From: JANOGU01 sp964602115
Lineage (GTDB): Bacteria > Pseudomonadota > Alphaproteobacteria > Rhodobacterales > Rhodobacteraceae
Assembly (NCBI GenBank): GCA_964602115.1
Contig: CAZRQN010000001.1
Location: 1 to 64,000, forward strand
Direction: 5' to 3'
DNA: 64,000 bases
This document shows, one piece after another, positions 9,307 to 18,298 of the stretch (the first letter of the stretch is position 1; each line of letters starts with the position of its first letter). The notes beneath the pieces are model-generated. The model was given only the letters and a program-made list of their open reading frames with translations, made no database searches and had not been told where the DNA came from. The position numbers and the translations under genes are program-made.

Positions 9307-10175
9307 TTCATCCACCGCTCCGAACGGACGCGCAGCCAGAGATAGAGCGCATTGGCGCAGGCGGTGATCAGGATCATCCCGAAGGCCAGCGCATAGCCGA
9401 GATGGGGATTGCCGAGCACGTCACCGCGGATCTGGGCGAAGAGCTTGATCGGCACGATGTTGAGCTGCGGCCCCGTGAGGGCAAAGGCGGTGGCCACCGC
9501 CCCGAAGGCATTGGCGAAGAGAAGCGCGAAAGTGCCGAGCAGCGAGGGAAACAGGATCGGCAGTGCCACCATCCGCCAGTACTGGGCGCCGGTAGCGCCG
9601 AGGACGGAGGCCGCCTCGCGCCATTCCTTCTTCAGCCCGTCGAGCGCCGGCGTGATGATCAGGATCATCAGCGGGATCTGGAAGAAGAGATAGGTGATGA
9701 CCAGGCCCCAATAGCTCAGCAGGTTGAAGCCCCAGGCGCGCAGGTTGATGCCGAACTCGTTGCGCAGCCACAGCGTCACCAGCCCCACCGGACCGATGGT
9801 GGCGATGAAGGCGAAGGCGAGCGGAACGCCGGCGAAGTTGGAGGCGACGCCGGAAAAGGTGAGGAGCGGGCTGCGCACCGATTTGGGCAGGCCGCCGAAG
9901 ACCACCGCCGCCGCCATGGCGAAGCCCACCGCGCCGCCGATCAGCGCCGTGACGAACGAGAGCTTGATCGAGGTCCAGTAGGCGGAACGGATCGAGTCGG
10001 TGTTCAGGTCGATCAGGTTCTGCAGCGTGAAGCCGCCCTGCGGCGTCTGAAAGGCGCCAAGCACGATCTTGGCGGTCGGCAGGATCAGGAACAGCACCGC
10101 AAAGACGGCGAAGGGCAACAGGCCCAGCCAGTGCAGGGGCAGGCGTTCGGCGAGGCGCCGTGGCGCTGTCGGCAT
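9303..10175 (-). CDS. ABC transporter permease (PotB-like)
   Basis: Inner-membrane permease of 290 residues, about six hydrophobic segments, with the EAA loop reading EAASVLGATGAQYWRMVALP. GGGGGAG sits about 4 nt before the ATG, a strong ribosome site. The 90-nt gap upstream holds a 13-bp hairpin separating it from the binding-protein gene, so its expression is probably lower than that of the binding protein. Confidence 0.9.
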   Translation of the reverse strand: MPTAPRRLAERLPLHWLGLLPFAVFAVLFLILPTAKIVLGAFQTPQGGFTLQNLIDLNTDSIRSAYWTSIKLSFVTALIGGAVGFAMAAAVVFGGLPKSVRSPLLTFSGVASNFAGVPLAFAFIATIGPVGLVTLWLRNEFGINLRAWGFNLLSYWGLVITYLFFQIPLMILIITPALDGLKKEWREAASVLGATGAQYWRMVALPILFPSLLGTFALLFANAFGAVATAFALTGPQLNIVPIKLFAQIRGDVLGNPHLGYALAFGMILITACANALYLWLRVRSERWMK

Positions 10176-10224
10176 TGTCTCCCCCGGGGCGGGCGGCCAC
10201 CGCCTTTGGCGGCCGGTCAGGTCA

Positions 10225-10254
10225 GCCCTGCCCCGGATGGCTCCGGGGCAGGGC
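10225..10254 (-). terminator. 13-bp perfect hairpin between binding-protein and permease genes
   Basis: Inverted repeat GCCCTGCCCCGGA (10225-10237) / TCCGGGGCAGGGC (10242-10254), 4-nt loop, no T-run. It lies 11 nt past the binding-protein stop and before the permease ribosome site. Structures in this position in importer operons are known to protect the upstream mRNA or cut read-through, so that binding protein exceeds permease. That role is inferred from position. Confidence 0.6.
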
Positions 10255-10265
10255 GATGGCGGGGA

Positions 10266-11366
10266 TCACTCGACGTTGGCGCCGACCACGGCATCCCAGC
10301 CGCCGGTGACGGCGGCCTTGTTGGCATCCACCTCGGCGACAGAGGGGAAGTAGGCGTTCTTGTAGGCTTCGGCCGGCGGCATGGCGTCCAGCATCTCCTG
10401 CGGGACCTTGCCGGCCGCGACCAGCTCGCTGAAGCGCGCCGTCTGGCAGCCGCCGGCGATGTAGCCGAGCTGGCCTTCATCGGAGAAGAGGTGCTCCATC
10501 CACAGCTTGGCGGCATTGGGCTGCGGCGCATAGGCCGAGATCGCCTGGACATAGACCCCGGCCAGCGCCGAGGAGGCCGGGATGACCACTTCGACCGGCG
10601 GGTTGCCGGCGAGGCTCTTGCCCCAGCTCAGGCCGTTGTAGTCCCAGGAGATGACGATGGGCGTCGTACCCTGGGCGAGCGTGCCGGCCTTGCCGATCAC
10701 CGGGACGAAGTTGCCGGCCTCGTTGAGCTGCTTGAAGAATTCCAGGCCCTTCTCGCCCGCTTCCTTCCCGGCCGCCCCGCCCATGGCCATGCCCGCAGCC
10801 ATGACCGCGAGGATCGCCTGGTTGGAGGCGCGCGGGTCGCCCGCCAGCGCCACCTGTCCGGCATATTCCGGCTTGAGCAGGTCGGCCCAGTCATGCGGCG
10901 GGTTGGCCACAAGGTCCTTGTTCACGGTAAAGCCCATGACGCCGTAGTAGGCGCCGTACCAGTTGCCGTCCGGGTCCTTGATCCCCTCGGGGATCGAATC
11001 CCAGGCCGCGACCTTGTAGGGCTGCAGCAGCCCCTCGCCCTGTGCGGAAGGACCGAAGGCCAGGCCCACGTCGATCACGTCGGGCGCCTGGGGACCCTTG
11101 TTGTCCTTGTTGGCCTTCACCGCCTCGACCTCGTCGGCCGAGCCGGCATCGGGGTTCAGCTCGTTGACGGTGATCTCGGGATACTTGGCCTTGAAGGCGG
11201 CGATGATGTCGCCGTAGCCGCACCAGTCATGCGGCAGGGCGATGGTGGTCAGCATGCCTTCGGCCTTGGCCGCTTCGATCGTCTCGGCCGACTGTGCGGC
11301 GGCCATCGTCCCGCCCATCGCCATCGTCAGGCAGATGCCGGTGTTGAGAAGGTGTCTGGTCATCAT
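10266..11366 (-). CDS. ABC transporter solute-binding protein
   Basis: Periplasmic binding protein of 366 residues. A signal peptide is clear: MMTRHLLN, then a hydrophobic stretch, then MAAAQSAE with cleavage near residue 24. The start is set at the tandem ATG ATG at 11366/11363, 7 nt after GGGAG; the open frame extends further upstream but without these features. The mature part resembles the family-1 proteins of iron, phosphonate and polyamine importers (TIALPHDWCGYGDIIAAFKA). The ligand is not identifiable. Confidence 0.87.
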   Translation of the reverse strand: MMTRHLLNTGICLTMAMGGTMAAAQSAETIEAAKAEGMLTTIALPHDWCGYGDIIAAFKAKYPEITVNELNPDAGSADEVEAVKANKDNKGPQAPDVIDVGLAFGPSAQGEGLLQPYKVAAWDSIPEGIKDPDGNWYGAYYGVMGFTVNKDLVANPPHDWADLLKPEYAGQVALAGDPRASNQAILAVMAAGMAMGGAAGKEAGEKGLEFFKQLNEAGNFVPVIGKAGTLAQGTTPIVISWDYNGLSWGKSLAGNPPVEVVIPASSALAGVYVQAISAYAPQPNAAKLWMEHLFSDEGQLGYIAGGCQTARFSELVAAGKVPQEMLDAMPPAEAYKNAYFPSVAEVDANKAAVTGGWDAVVGANVE

Positions 11367-11532
11367 GGTTAGTCTCCCGGTTGAATTTGCCCGCTTGTCG
11401 CTGCGACCCTTCGCCTTCGGCGGGCCCATATGCGCGGTACTGACCGGATGTAACGATGTCGCGACGCAGACCGCAAGCGGAACGCGCGGTGCCGCATGAT
11501 TTGGAAGGCGCCGGAGACGGGCTGCGATGGCG

Positions 11533-12006
11533 TCAGGCGGCGGCGCGCAGGGTCAGGGCGAGCATGGCAAGGAAAATCGACACACCGACCGGAACGCTGC
11601 CGCGTGTGCGGGCGCTTTCCCAGCCCAGCCGGTCCGCCAGTTCCAGGCGTTGAAGAAGCACGATCCCCAGCGTGGTGAGCAGGAGCGCGGCCGAGAAGCT
11701 GAAAAGGAAGACCGGCAGCGCGCGCGCCGGGACCAGCAGTATCACCGCCGCCATCATCTTCACATCGCCGCCGCCGAACAGCCGCAGCGCGAAAAGGCCG
11801 AAGCCCAGGGAAAATGCCACCAGGCCGGCAGCGAGTCGCAGGCCGATCTCGGGGGCGGCCAAGGCAAATGGCGCGCTTGCGGCGAAGATTGCCACCACGG
11901 CGAGGACATGGGTATTGGGAATGCGCAGGTGGCGCAGGTCGCTCGCCGCGCTGGCAGCCAGCACGGCGGTCGCGAGTGTCAGGGCGGTCGTTTCGACGCC
12001 GGTCAC
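11533..12006 (-). CDS. cpaA: Prepilin peptidase CpaA/TadV (A24 family)
   Basis: Short membrane aspartic peptidase of 157 residues that trims the leader of Flp pilin and TadE-like pseudopilins. The two catalytic aspartates are in SDLRHLRIPN (D23) and in GGGDVKMM (D81, the GxGD motif). About four to five hydrophobic segments; the short CpaA/TadV form lacks the N-methylase domain of PilD. The start is GTG at 12006, overlapping the TGA of the LuxR-type gene as GTGA, so its translation is coupled to the regulator. The frame runs open much further upstream, but that part is antisense-like sequence across the regulator. Confidence 0.88.
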   Translation of the reverse strand: MTGVETTALTLATAVLAASAASDLRHLRIPNTHVLAVVAIFAASAPFALAAPEIGLRLAAGLVAFSLGFGLFALRLFGGGDVKMMAAVILLVPARALPVFLFSFSAALLLTTLGIVLLQRLELADRLGWESARTRGSVPVGVSIFLAMLALTLRAAA

Positions 12007-12845
12007 GCGATCCGCGCCTTCGTTCCGTCCGGCACGCCCTGCGCGGTCGAGGAGACGAGAAGGTAAACCAGCTCGCTCAGCCCGGCAGTGCCGGTCTTGG
12101 CATAGAGATTGCCGAGATGCGTGCGAAGGGTCGATTCCTGGATGCCGAGGGTGGCCTTCACCCGTTCGACCGTCATGCCGCGGCTGAGCATCAGTGCGAC
12201 CCGGTATTCGGCGCGGCTGAGGCGCGAGGGGTTTTCCGGGCTGAGGATGGCCGCGTGGCGTGAGGTGTCGCGGCGGGGAACAGCTCTCTGCAGCACAGCC
12301 TCCGTGAACAGGCCATGGGCGCGGTTGCGCCAGGTGGAGGAAAGGACAGGCGCCAGCGTGTTCAGCAGGTGCTGCTGGCTGTTGCGCAGGCGGTCGGAGA
12401 AGTGGAACTCGATCACGTCGATATGGCGGTCGTTGCTGTCGATCGGGATCGCGACCATCTCGCGCATGCAGCGCAGGGTGTGGAACTCGCCGAGTTCGCG
12501 CGACACCCCGTCCATCATCGAACGGAACCACAGGCTGCCTGGCCGCGCCGCCTCGAAATAGGGGCCGAGCAGCGCCCGGGCGAAGCCGTGATCCAGGCGG
12601 CCGCCACGGATGTCGGCGGGGGCTCGGTCCCAGGTGATGGGCTGGCCGTCCATGCGCGCGCCCTTGGCGTATCGCACGAGCGCCACGGCATCGGCTTCCA
12701 GACCAAGTCCGAGGAGTTGCAGGCTGCGGATGACCGGCGACTTGCCCTGCAGGCATTCGCACCATTGGGCCACGGCCCCGATCAGGCCGTATTCCGCCAG
12801 TTTCAAATCGTCAGGGCGCGACAGACCGAAAGCGGTCACATCCAT
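12003..12845 (-). CDS. LuxR-family transcriptional regulator in the Tad locus
   Basis: 280-residue regulator. The C-terminal helix-turn-helix of the LuxR/NarL type is clear at about 212-270 (NPSRLSRAEYRVALMLSRGM, then ESTLRTHLGNLYAKTG). The N-terminal 200 residues look like a GAF-like sensor; I do not see autoinducer-domain or receiver signatures. The ATG at 12845 follows GGCAGGTG. The gene lies between tadC and cpaA and is translationally coupled to cpaA, so it probably controls the pilus operon. The signal is unknown. Confidence 0.85.
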   Translation of the reverse strand: MDVTAFGLSRPDDLKLAEYGLIGAVAQWCECLQGKSPVIRSLQLLGLGLEADAVALVRYAKGARMDGQPITWDRAPADIRGGRLDHGFARALLGPYFEAARPGSLWFRSMMDGVSRELGEFHTLRCMREMVAIPIDSNDRHIDVIEFHFSDRLRNSQQHLLNTLAPVLSSTWRNRAHGLFTEAVLQRAVPRRDTSRHAAILSPENPSRLSRAEYRVALMLSRGMTVERVKATLGIQESTLRTHLGNLYAKTGTAGLSELVYLLVSSTAQGVPDGTKARIA

Positions 12846-13018
12846 GGCAACACCTGCCAGTACTAGTTACAAAACACCCTAAGATTGTAGGTCAATTCGC
12901 GGCAAATTGCGATGGCGGAGTCCGCGATCAGTCTGTCCCCGAATCGGGATGCAGTTTCAATCCAGGGTTGCGGCGCCGGGTGAGAGGATGGACCGGCGGG
13001 CGCCGCCCGGTCGCCCGG

Positions 13019-14014
13019 TCAGAACTGGCGCATGTAGCGGATGATGACCGGGCCGATGGTCAGCATGACCAGCGCGGGAAGCATCAGCGAGGCCATGACC
13101 CCCGACATCTTCACCGGCAGCTTGTTGGCCATTTCCTGGGCGCGCAGTTCCCGCATCTGGCGCAATTCCTCCGAATAGGTGGTCATCGCCTGGGCCATGC
13201 TGGTGCCGAACTGCAGCGATTGCTGCACGACATTGGTGAAGGAGCGCAGCGTCTCGATCCCGACGCGGTCGGCCATGTCGCGCATTGCATCCTCGCGCGA
13301 ACGCCCGGCCTGCACCTGGTGCTGGACAGCGAGAAATTCCTGCGAGATCTCCGGCGCGCTGCGGGAAATCTCGTTGGCGACGCGGATCATCGCCGCATCG
13401 AAGCCGAGCCCGGCCTCGACGGAGACCTGCATCAGGTCGAGCGCATTGGGAAAGCTCTCCTCGATGCGCAGCCGCCGCTCGGCGGCGCGGGATTCCAGCC
13501 AGCGGTGCGGCACATAATAGCCCAGCGCCAGCAGGATCGAGAGACCCTGATAGGTTCCGAGTGTGGTGCGGCCGTTCAGCCAGGCGGCCAGCCTTTCCGG
13601 CAGCGGGCTGACCGGCATGCGTGCGAGCGCGAGCAGGATCAGGAACAGCGCCGGCAGTCCGACGGCAAGGCCGACGCGGATCAGCGTATAGACCTGAACC
13701 GCATCCGGCCGGGTCAGCCCGGCCTGGACCAGCTTGCGCTGCAGCGCGCTGAGCTTGGCCTTTTCCGTCGGGACGAAAGCCTTCATCACCGCGCCGGGCC
13801 CCTTGGCCGCCGGCAGGAGCAGTGCGCGGTCATGGCGCTGCTGGCGGCGCGAACCGGAAAGGGCCGCAAGGCGGACCAGCGCCCGGTCCGGCCGGCGCAG
13901 GGCGGCATGGACGCCGAAGAGCAGCACCAGAACGCCGATGCCGATCCCGAAGGCCATCAGGCTTTCCACCGGCAGGCCGAGACGCAGGGACAGGGTTTCG
14001 AGAACCGCAAGCAT
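13019..14014 (-). CDS. tadC: Tad pilus inner-membrane platform protein TadC
   Basis: 331-residue type II secretion F-domain protein. A T2SSF domain (about 155-310) is flanked by hydrophobic segments near the N-terminus and after residue 290, ending LMLPALVMLTIGPVIIRYMR. With TadB it forms the membrane platform moved by the CpaF ATPase. GGGAGG lies 8 nt before the ATG. It is 15 nt downstream of tadB. Confidence 0.92.
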   Translation of the reverse strand: MLAVLETLSLRLGLPVESLMAFGIGIGVLVLLFGVHAALRRPDRALVRLAALSGSRRQQRHDRALLLPAAKGPGAVMKAFVPTEKAKLSALQRKLVQAGLTRPDAVQVYTLIRVGLAVGLPALFLILLALARMPVSPLPERLAAWLNGRTTLGTYQGLSILLALGYYVPHRWLESRAAERRLRIEESFPNALDLMQVSVEAGLGFDAAMIRVANEISRSAPEISQEFLAVQHQVQAGRSREDAMRDMADRVGIETLRSFTNVVQQSLQFGTSMAQAMTTYSEELRQMRELRAQEMANKLPVKMSGVMASLMLPALVMLTIGPVIIRYMRQF

Positions 14015-14029
14015 CGGAGGACCTCCCGC

Positions 14030-15001
14030 TCAGACGTGGAAGTTGACGAGCCGGTGCATCACCAGCGCGTTCAGGAGTGTCAGCAGCGTCACCGCCGCCG
14101 CCATGGGCATGAACAGGGGATCGTTCATGACCCCGCCGTAGTAGTCGGGCGAGGTGATCGAGGTGAAGGTGAACATCATCACCGGCACGATCGAGAGGAA
14201 GCCGGCCGTCAGGCGGCCCTCTGCGGAGATGGCGCGGATCTTGCGGCGCATCATGATCCGCGAACGCACGACCCGGGCGAGGATGTCGATCACCCGGGCG
14301 AGATCGCTGCCGGTGCCGTGCTGGATGCCGATGGAGGAGGAGAGGTAGTGCACATCCTCGATATCCACCCGGTCGGCGAAGTCCTGGAAGGCCTCAGGCA
14401 GGTCGTCGCCATAATTCACCTGGTCGAAGATCAGCCCGAACTCGCTGCCGATCGGATCGGGCATCTGCTGGGCGACCGAGCCGATGGAGGCGTTGAGCGG
14501 ATAGCCGACGCGCAGCCCCCGGGACATCAGGTCGAGCGCGTCGGGCAGTTGCGACACCAGGGTCTTCGTCAGGGTCCGGATGCGGATCCTCAGCGCGACG
14601 AAGGGAATGCCGAAGCCGAGCGCCAGCCCCACGGCGGCGGCGGGCACGAGGCTGACGCGCAGGGCCAGAACGGCGAAGGTGACGAGCGACAGCGCCAGCG
14701 ACAGTGCCAGGAAGGCGCCGGGATGGATCGACAGACCGGCGCGGCGCAACTCGGTCGGCAAGCGGCCGACCACCGGCAAGGCGGCAAAGCCGGTGCGCGC
14801 CGCTTCAGGCTTGAGCAGGGCGAGCCGCTCCTCCAGGCTGCGTCCGTCCTGGATCATCCGCATGCGGCGCGAGCGCGCCTCACCCGGGCTTTCGGCCCGC
14901 CGCAGCAACTCGCGCAGGGCGGTGAAGGCGATCAGAACGCCGGCCCCAACCCCGAGATAGATGAGGAAAGGCAGGGTCTGGTCGGTGAGGATCGCGTCCA
15001 T
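14030..15001 (-). CDS. tadB: Tad pilus inner-membrane platform protein TadB
   Basis: 323-residue T2SSF-domain protein, paralogue of TadC. Hydrophobic segments are at about 10-27 and 85-125 and two at the C-terminus; the F domain contains DLMSRGLRVGYPLNASIGSV. The ATG at 15001 is chosen because it shares one base with the cpaF TGA (TGATG). A longer frame to 15070 would run inside cpaF. Confidence 0.92.
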   Translation of the reverse strand: MDAILTDQTLPFLIYLGVGAGVLIAFTALRELLRRAESPGEARSRRMRMIQDGRSLEERLALLKPEAARTGFAALPVVGRLPTELRRAGLSIHPGAFLALSLALSLVTFAVLALRVSLVPAAAVGLALGFGIPFVALRIRIRTLTKTLVSQLPDALDLMSRGLRVGYPLNASIGSVAQQMPDPIGSEFGLIFDQVNYGDDLPEAFQDFADRVDIEDVHYLSSSIGIQHGTGSDLARVIDILARVVRSRIMMRRKIRAISAEGRLTAGFLSIVPVMMFTFTSITSPDYYGGVMNDPLFMPMAAAVTLLTLLNALVMHRLVNFHV

Positions 15002-16401
15002 CAGCCCCTCCGCACGATGAAATCGGCCGGGTCGAGCTTGACCCCCGCAGCGGCGAGCGCCTCGGAGCACTGCGGCCGGATGCCGGTGGCGACGAATTCG
15101 CCAAGGATATGGCCCTCGGCGTCCTTGCCCTGTTTCCGGAAGACGAAGATCTCCTGCATGGTGATGACGTTGCTCTCGATGCCGGTGATCTCGCTGATCG
15201 AGATCACCCGCCGCCGTCCGTCGGCCAGCCGGGCCGCCTGGACCACGATGTGAACCCCGGAAGCGATCTGCGCCCGCACGGCGGAAAGCGGCATGTCCAT
15301 GCTGTTCATCGTCACCATCTGCTCGACCCGGGCGATGGCGTCGCGGGCGGAGTTGGCGTGGACGGTGGTCATCGAGCCGTCATGGCCGGTGTTCATCGCC
15401 TGGAGCATGTCGAAAGCCTCGGCCCCGCGCACTTCGCCGACGATGATCCGGTCGGGGCGCATGCGGAGCGCGTTGCGGACAAGGTCGCGCTGGGCGATGG
15501 CGCCTTGGCCGTTGGGGTTGGAGGGCCGGGTTTCCAGCCGCACGACATGGGCTTGCTGGAGCTGAAGTTCGGCCGCGTCCTCGATGGTGACGATGCGGGC
15601 GCGTTCGTCGATGGCGGCGGAAATGGCGTTCAGGAGCGTGGTCTTGCCCGAGCCGGTGCCCCCCGAGATGAGGATGTTCATCCGCGCCTCGACCAGCGCC
15701 TCCAGGAAGCGCGCGGCCTCCTCGGTCAGCGTGCCGATCTCGACCAGCCGCGCCATGGTCAGTGGCTTGCGGGAGAACTTGCGGATCGACAGGCTGGGCC
15801 CGTCGATGGAGCAGGGGCGGATGATGGCGTTGACGCGGCTGCCGTCTTCCAGGCGCGCATCGACCAGCGGGTTGCTTTCATCGACCCGGCGTCCGACGCG
15901 GGAAACGATCTTTTCGATGATCCGCAGGAGGTGGCGCTCGTCGCGGAAGCGCGCGCGCGAACGCTCCAGCACGCCGTTGCGCTCGACATAGACGTTGCGG
16001 TGGCCGTTCACGAGGATGTCGTTGATCGCCGGATCGGCCATCAGCGGCTCCAGCGGGCCGAGGCCGAGGACCTCGTCCATCAGCTCGGTGATGAGCTGCT
16101 TGAACTCCTCGGCGCGCATCGGCGTGTTGCTCTCGCGCAGCGCATCGTTGACGAGGGACGAGACTTCGCGCCGGAGTTCCTCCAGATCGACCTTCTCGAT
16201 CGCGGCGAGGTTCAGCCTTTCGAGCAGGACCTCGTGCATCCGGCTCTTCAGTTCGAGCGCGGCCTGCAGCGCCGGGTCTTCCGGAACCAGCACGACCGGA
16301 AGCGCGGCCCGCGCCGGCGCCGGCTTTTCCCCGCGTGCGAAGGGCAGGACCGTTTCGGAGGACCGCCCCCGCTTCCCGAAATCGACAAAGTCCTTGAACA
16401 C
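15001..16401 (-). CDS. cpaF: Tad pilus secretion ATPase CpaF/TadA
   Basis: Hexameric type IV/II secretion ATPase, 466 residues, that powers Flp pilus assembly. Walker A GGTGSGKTT is at 247-255; the Walker B/His-box region contains RIIVGEVRGAEAFDM and GSMTTVHANS. The long N-terminal region (1-110) is typical of CpaF. The start is placed at GTG 16401 because GAAGGGAG lies 8 nt upstream; an ATG at 16455 would overlap the cpaE coding end and has no better site. Confidence 0.93.
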   Translation of the reverse strand: MFKDFVDFGKRGRSSETVLPFARGEKPAPARAALPVVLVPEDPALQAALELKSRMHEVLLERLNLAAIEKVDLEELRREVSSLVNDALRESNTPMRAEEFKQLITELMDEVLGLGPLEPLMADPAINDILVNGHRNVYVERNGVLERSRARFRDERHLLRIIEKIVSRVGRRVDESNPLVDARLEDGSRVNAIIRPCSIDGPSLSIRKFSRKPLTMARLVEIGTLTEEAARFLEALVEARMNILISGGTGSGKTTLLNAISAAIDERARIVTIEDAAELQLQQAHVVRLETRPSNPNGQGAIAQRDLVRNALRMRPDRIIVGEVRGAEAFDMLQAMNTGHDGSMTTVHANSARDAIARVEQMVTMNSMDMPLSAVRAQIASGVHIVVQAARLADGRRRVISISEITGIESNVITMQEIFVFRKQGKDAEGHILGEFVATGIRPQCSEALAAAGVKLDPADFIVRRG

Positions 16402-16417
16402 GTCTTGCTCCCTTCGT

Positions 16418-17638
16418 TCAGACTGTCTGCGCGGCAACATTGGCCGCTGCGCCATGGGCCGGTTTCGCGACCTCGACGGCGATGGATCGGATGGATTTGG
16501 TCAGCGCGCTGCCCGGCGCGACCTGCGACAGGGGCCGGCCCTGGTCCATGGCCTCGCCGGCGGCGCGGTCGTCGGGCGGCAGCCAGTGGCGGAAGGGCAG
16601 GTCGAGCGCCTTCTCGGACTCGGCCTGGCGGCGCGGACGCAGGAGCGGGCGCTTCTGCTTGCCGATCACCACCTCGATGCTGGCGCCGGGGTTCTGTTCG
16701 CGGAAGAAGTCGATCAGCCGGCGCGATTGCTGGATGAAGGGCACGGTGGTGCCGGTGACGACGCAGACGCGGGAGGCGGCCTCCAGCACCGGCGAGATCC
16801 AGTCCACCATCACCTGCGGCAGATCCACGACCACGAAGTCATAGGCCTGGCGCAGGACATGGATCAGCGCCCGCACCTGTTCGACCGAAATCGCGTTCAT
16901 CGGCAGGAAGCGCGACGGGGCGGCCAGAACCGCAAGGCCATTGGCGGCGGTCTCGACCGACTGGTCGAGGAAGACCGCGTCGGGGATCATGTGGTCGCGC
17001 GCCAGATTGTAGAGCGCATCGTTGGGCGCGAGATCAAGGAAGGTCGCCACCGCGCCGAACTGCAGGTCGAGATCGAGCAGCGCCACTTTCCGCTGCGGTC
17101 CCAGGCTCCGGCCGAAACGGCCCTTCTGCCGGCAGAGCGCATCGGCGAGGTTGACCGCGAAGGTCGTGGCTCCGATGCCGCCGCGCGCCTTTGACACCGC
17201 GATGAGCTGGCCCTCGCGCCGTTCCGGCATGGCCAGCGTCAGACGCCGGCTCATCGACAGCCGGGCCACGACGCGGCCGAACTCGGCATCGTCGAGCGTG
17301 TCGGGAACCACCTCGGTAACGCCGGCGCGCAGGAGCGAATGGGCGGCGCCGAGCGAGACGCCGCTGTCGCTGACGGCGAGGAGACGGGCGGAAGCGCCGC
17401 TGCGGGCGATGTCGCGCAAGGCGGCAACATCGTGGTCGGGATCGGCCTCGGCCTTGAAGATCACCAGTTCGGACTGGCGGGCAAGCTCGCTTGCCTTGCC
17501 GTTCAGCCCCAAGAGGGTGGTATCGCAGCGGGTCAGGGCGACCCCGGGCGCATCCTTCAGGAGCGCGCTCATCCGCGCGGCGAATTCCGGGTCCTCCGAG
17601 ACCAGGACGATGGATTTCTCTGTCAGCGGCATGGCCAT
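16418..17638 (-). CDS. cpaE: Pilus localisation protein CpaE/TadZ (MinD/ParA-like)
   Basis: 406 residues: a pseudo-receiver-like N-terminal domain (about 8-125), then a MinD-type ATPase with the deviant P-loop KARGGIGATT (150-159) and a VVVDLPQVMVDW Walker B. TadZ/CpaE proteins place the secretion machine at the cell pole. The signature lysine of the usual KGGxGKTT is Ala here, as in other TadZ members. AAAGGA lies upstream of the ATG. Confidence 0.9.
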   Translation of the reverse strand: MAMPLTEKSIVLVSEDPEFAARMSALLKDAPGVALTRCDTTLLGLNGKASELARQSELVIFKAEADPDHDVAALRDIARSGASARLLAVSDSGVSLGAAHSLLRAGVTEVVPDTLDDAEFGRVVARLSMSRRLTLAMPERREGQLIAVSKARGGIGATTFAVNLADALCRQKGRFGRSLGPQRKVALLDLDLQFGAVATFLDLAPNDALYNLARDHMIPDAVFLDQSVETAANGLAVLAAPSRFLPMNAISVEQVRALIHVLRQAYDFVVVDLPQVMVDWISPVLEAASRVCVVTGTTVPFIQQSRRLIDFFREQNPGASIEVVIGKQKRPLLRPRRQAESEKALDLPFRHWLPPDDRAAGEAMDQGRPLSQVAPGSALTKSIRSIAVEVAKPAHGAAANVAAQTV

Positions 17639-17653
17639 GGTTTGTCCTTTGTC

Positions 17654-18298
17654 CTAGCCGTCTTCGCCCTGCGCCAAATCTTCGGCGGGCAGCGAAACGC
17701 TCTGTGTCGGCAGCACCAACCCCTGATCCCAGGCCGGACCGCCCGCCGCCGCCCCGGCCGCGACGGCCAGCGAAGAGAGGGGCGTGACGAAGTTGAAGCC
17801 GAGATTGTCGATCCGCAGCGAGACGACCGGCACATAGGGGCCGCCGAGAAAGCCGAGGTTGGGATCGAAGCTGTAGGTGAAGCGCAGGTTGGCGATGGTG
17901 GCATTGGGCGGCAGGACCGGCTGCACCGTCGCCCAGACCTCGGCCGCCGTGGCATTGCCGGCATTGCCGGCGCAGGTGACCGGGCCGGGATCGGCGCAGA
18001 TCGGGCCGCCGGCGTTGCAGCTGGTGCCATATTCCGTGCTTGCGGGCGCAGCGGCATCGCGCATCAGCCGCAGCGGGACGCCGGTGCAGGCGGCGGGGCG
18101 GACGGCGGCGATCCTGACGCCGGCCTGGGTGGCGCGCTCGGAGGCGACGACATGGAACGCCAGGCGCCCGAAGTCGATCAGGCCGAAGAGGATCAGCAGG
18201 AACAGGCTGATGACCATGCCGTATTCGACCATGGTCGAGCCGTCCTCGGCGCGCAGGAAGCGTGACAGGCGGGCGGAATGGGGAATGCGGGTTCTCAT
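17654..18298 (-). CDS. TadE-like pseudopilin (large)
   Basis: 214 residues with a prepilin-like junction EDG/STMVEY (about residues 18-26) followed by a hydrophobic helix, YGMVISLFLLILFGLIDFG. Glu at +5 and Tyr at +6 are as in the Flp/TadE families. The rest is a periplasmic domain with several cysteines, probably disulfide bonded. It overlaps the upstream TadE-like gene by 4 nt. It could equally be labelled TadF. Likely a CpaA substrate and minor pilin. Confidence 0.82.
   Translation of the reverse strand: MRTRIPHSARLSRFLRAEDGSTMVEYGMVISLFLLILFGLIDFGRLAFHVVASERATQAGVRIAAVRPAACTGVPLRLMRDAAAPASTEYGTSCNAGGPICADPGPVTCAGNAGNATAAEVWATVQPVLPPNATIANLRFTYSFDPNLGFLGGPYVPVVSLRIDNLGFNFVTPLSSLAVAAGAAAGGPAWDQGLVLPTQSVSLPAEDLAQGEDG

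Noticed and set aside
9304..9315. GTG start for the permease at 9315
   Set aside because: The ATG at 9306 gives the same ATGA overlap used throughout the operon and is the better start.
12968..15253. A 761-codon plus-strand open frame across tadB and tadC
   Set aside because: Same antisense artefact; no recognisable domain and the minus-strand Tad genes are clear.
17162..17191. CpaE P-loop with Ala in place of the usual Lys
   Set aside because: TadZ/CpaE proteins often have this altered P-loop, so it is expected for the family.
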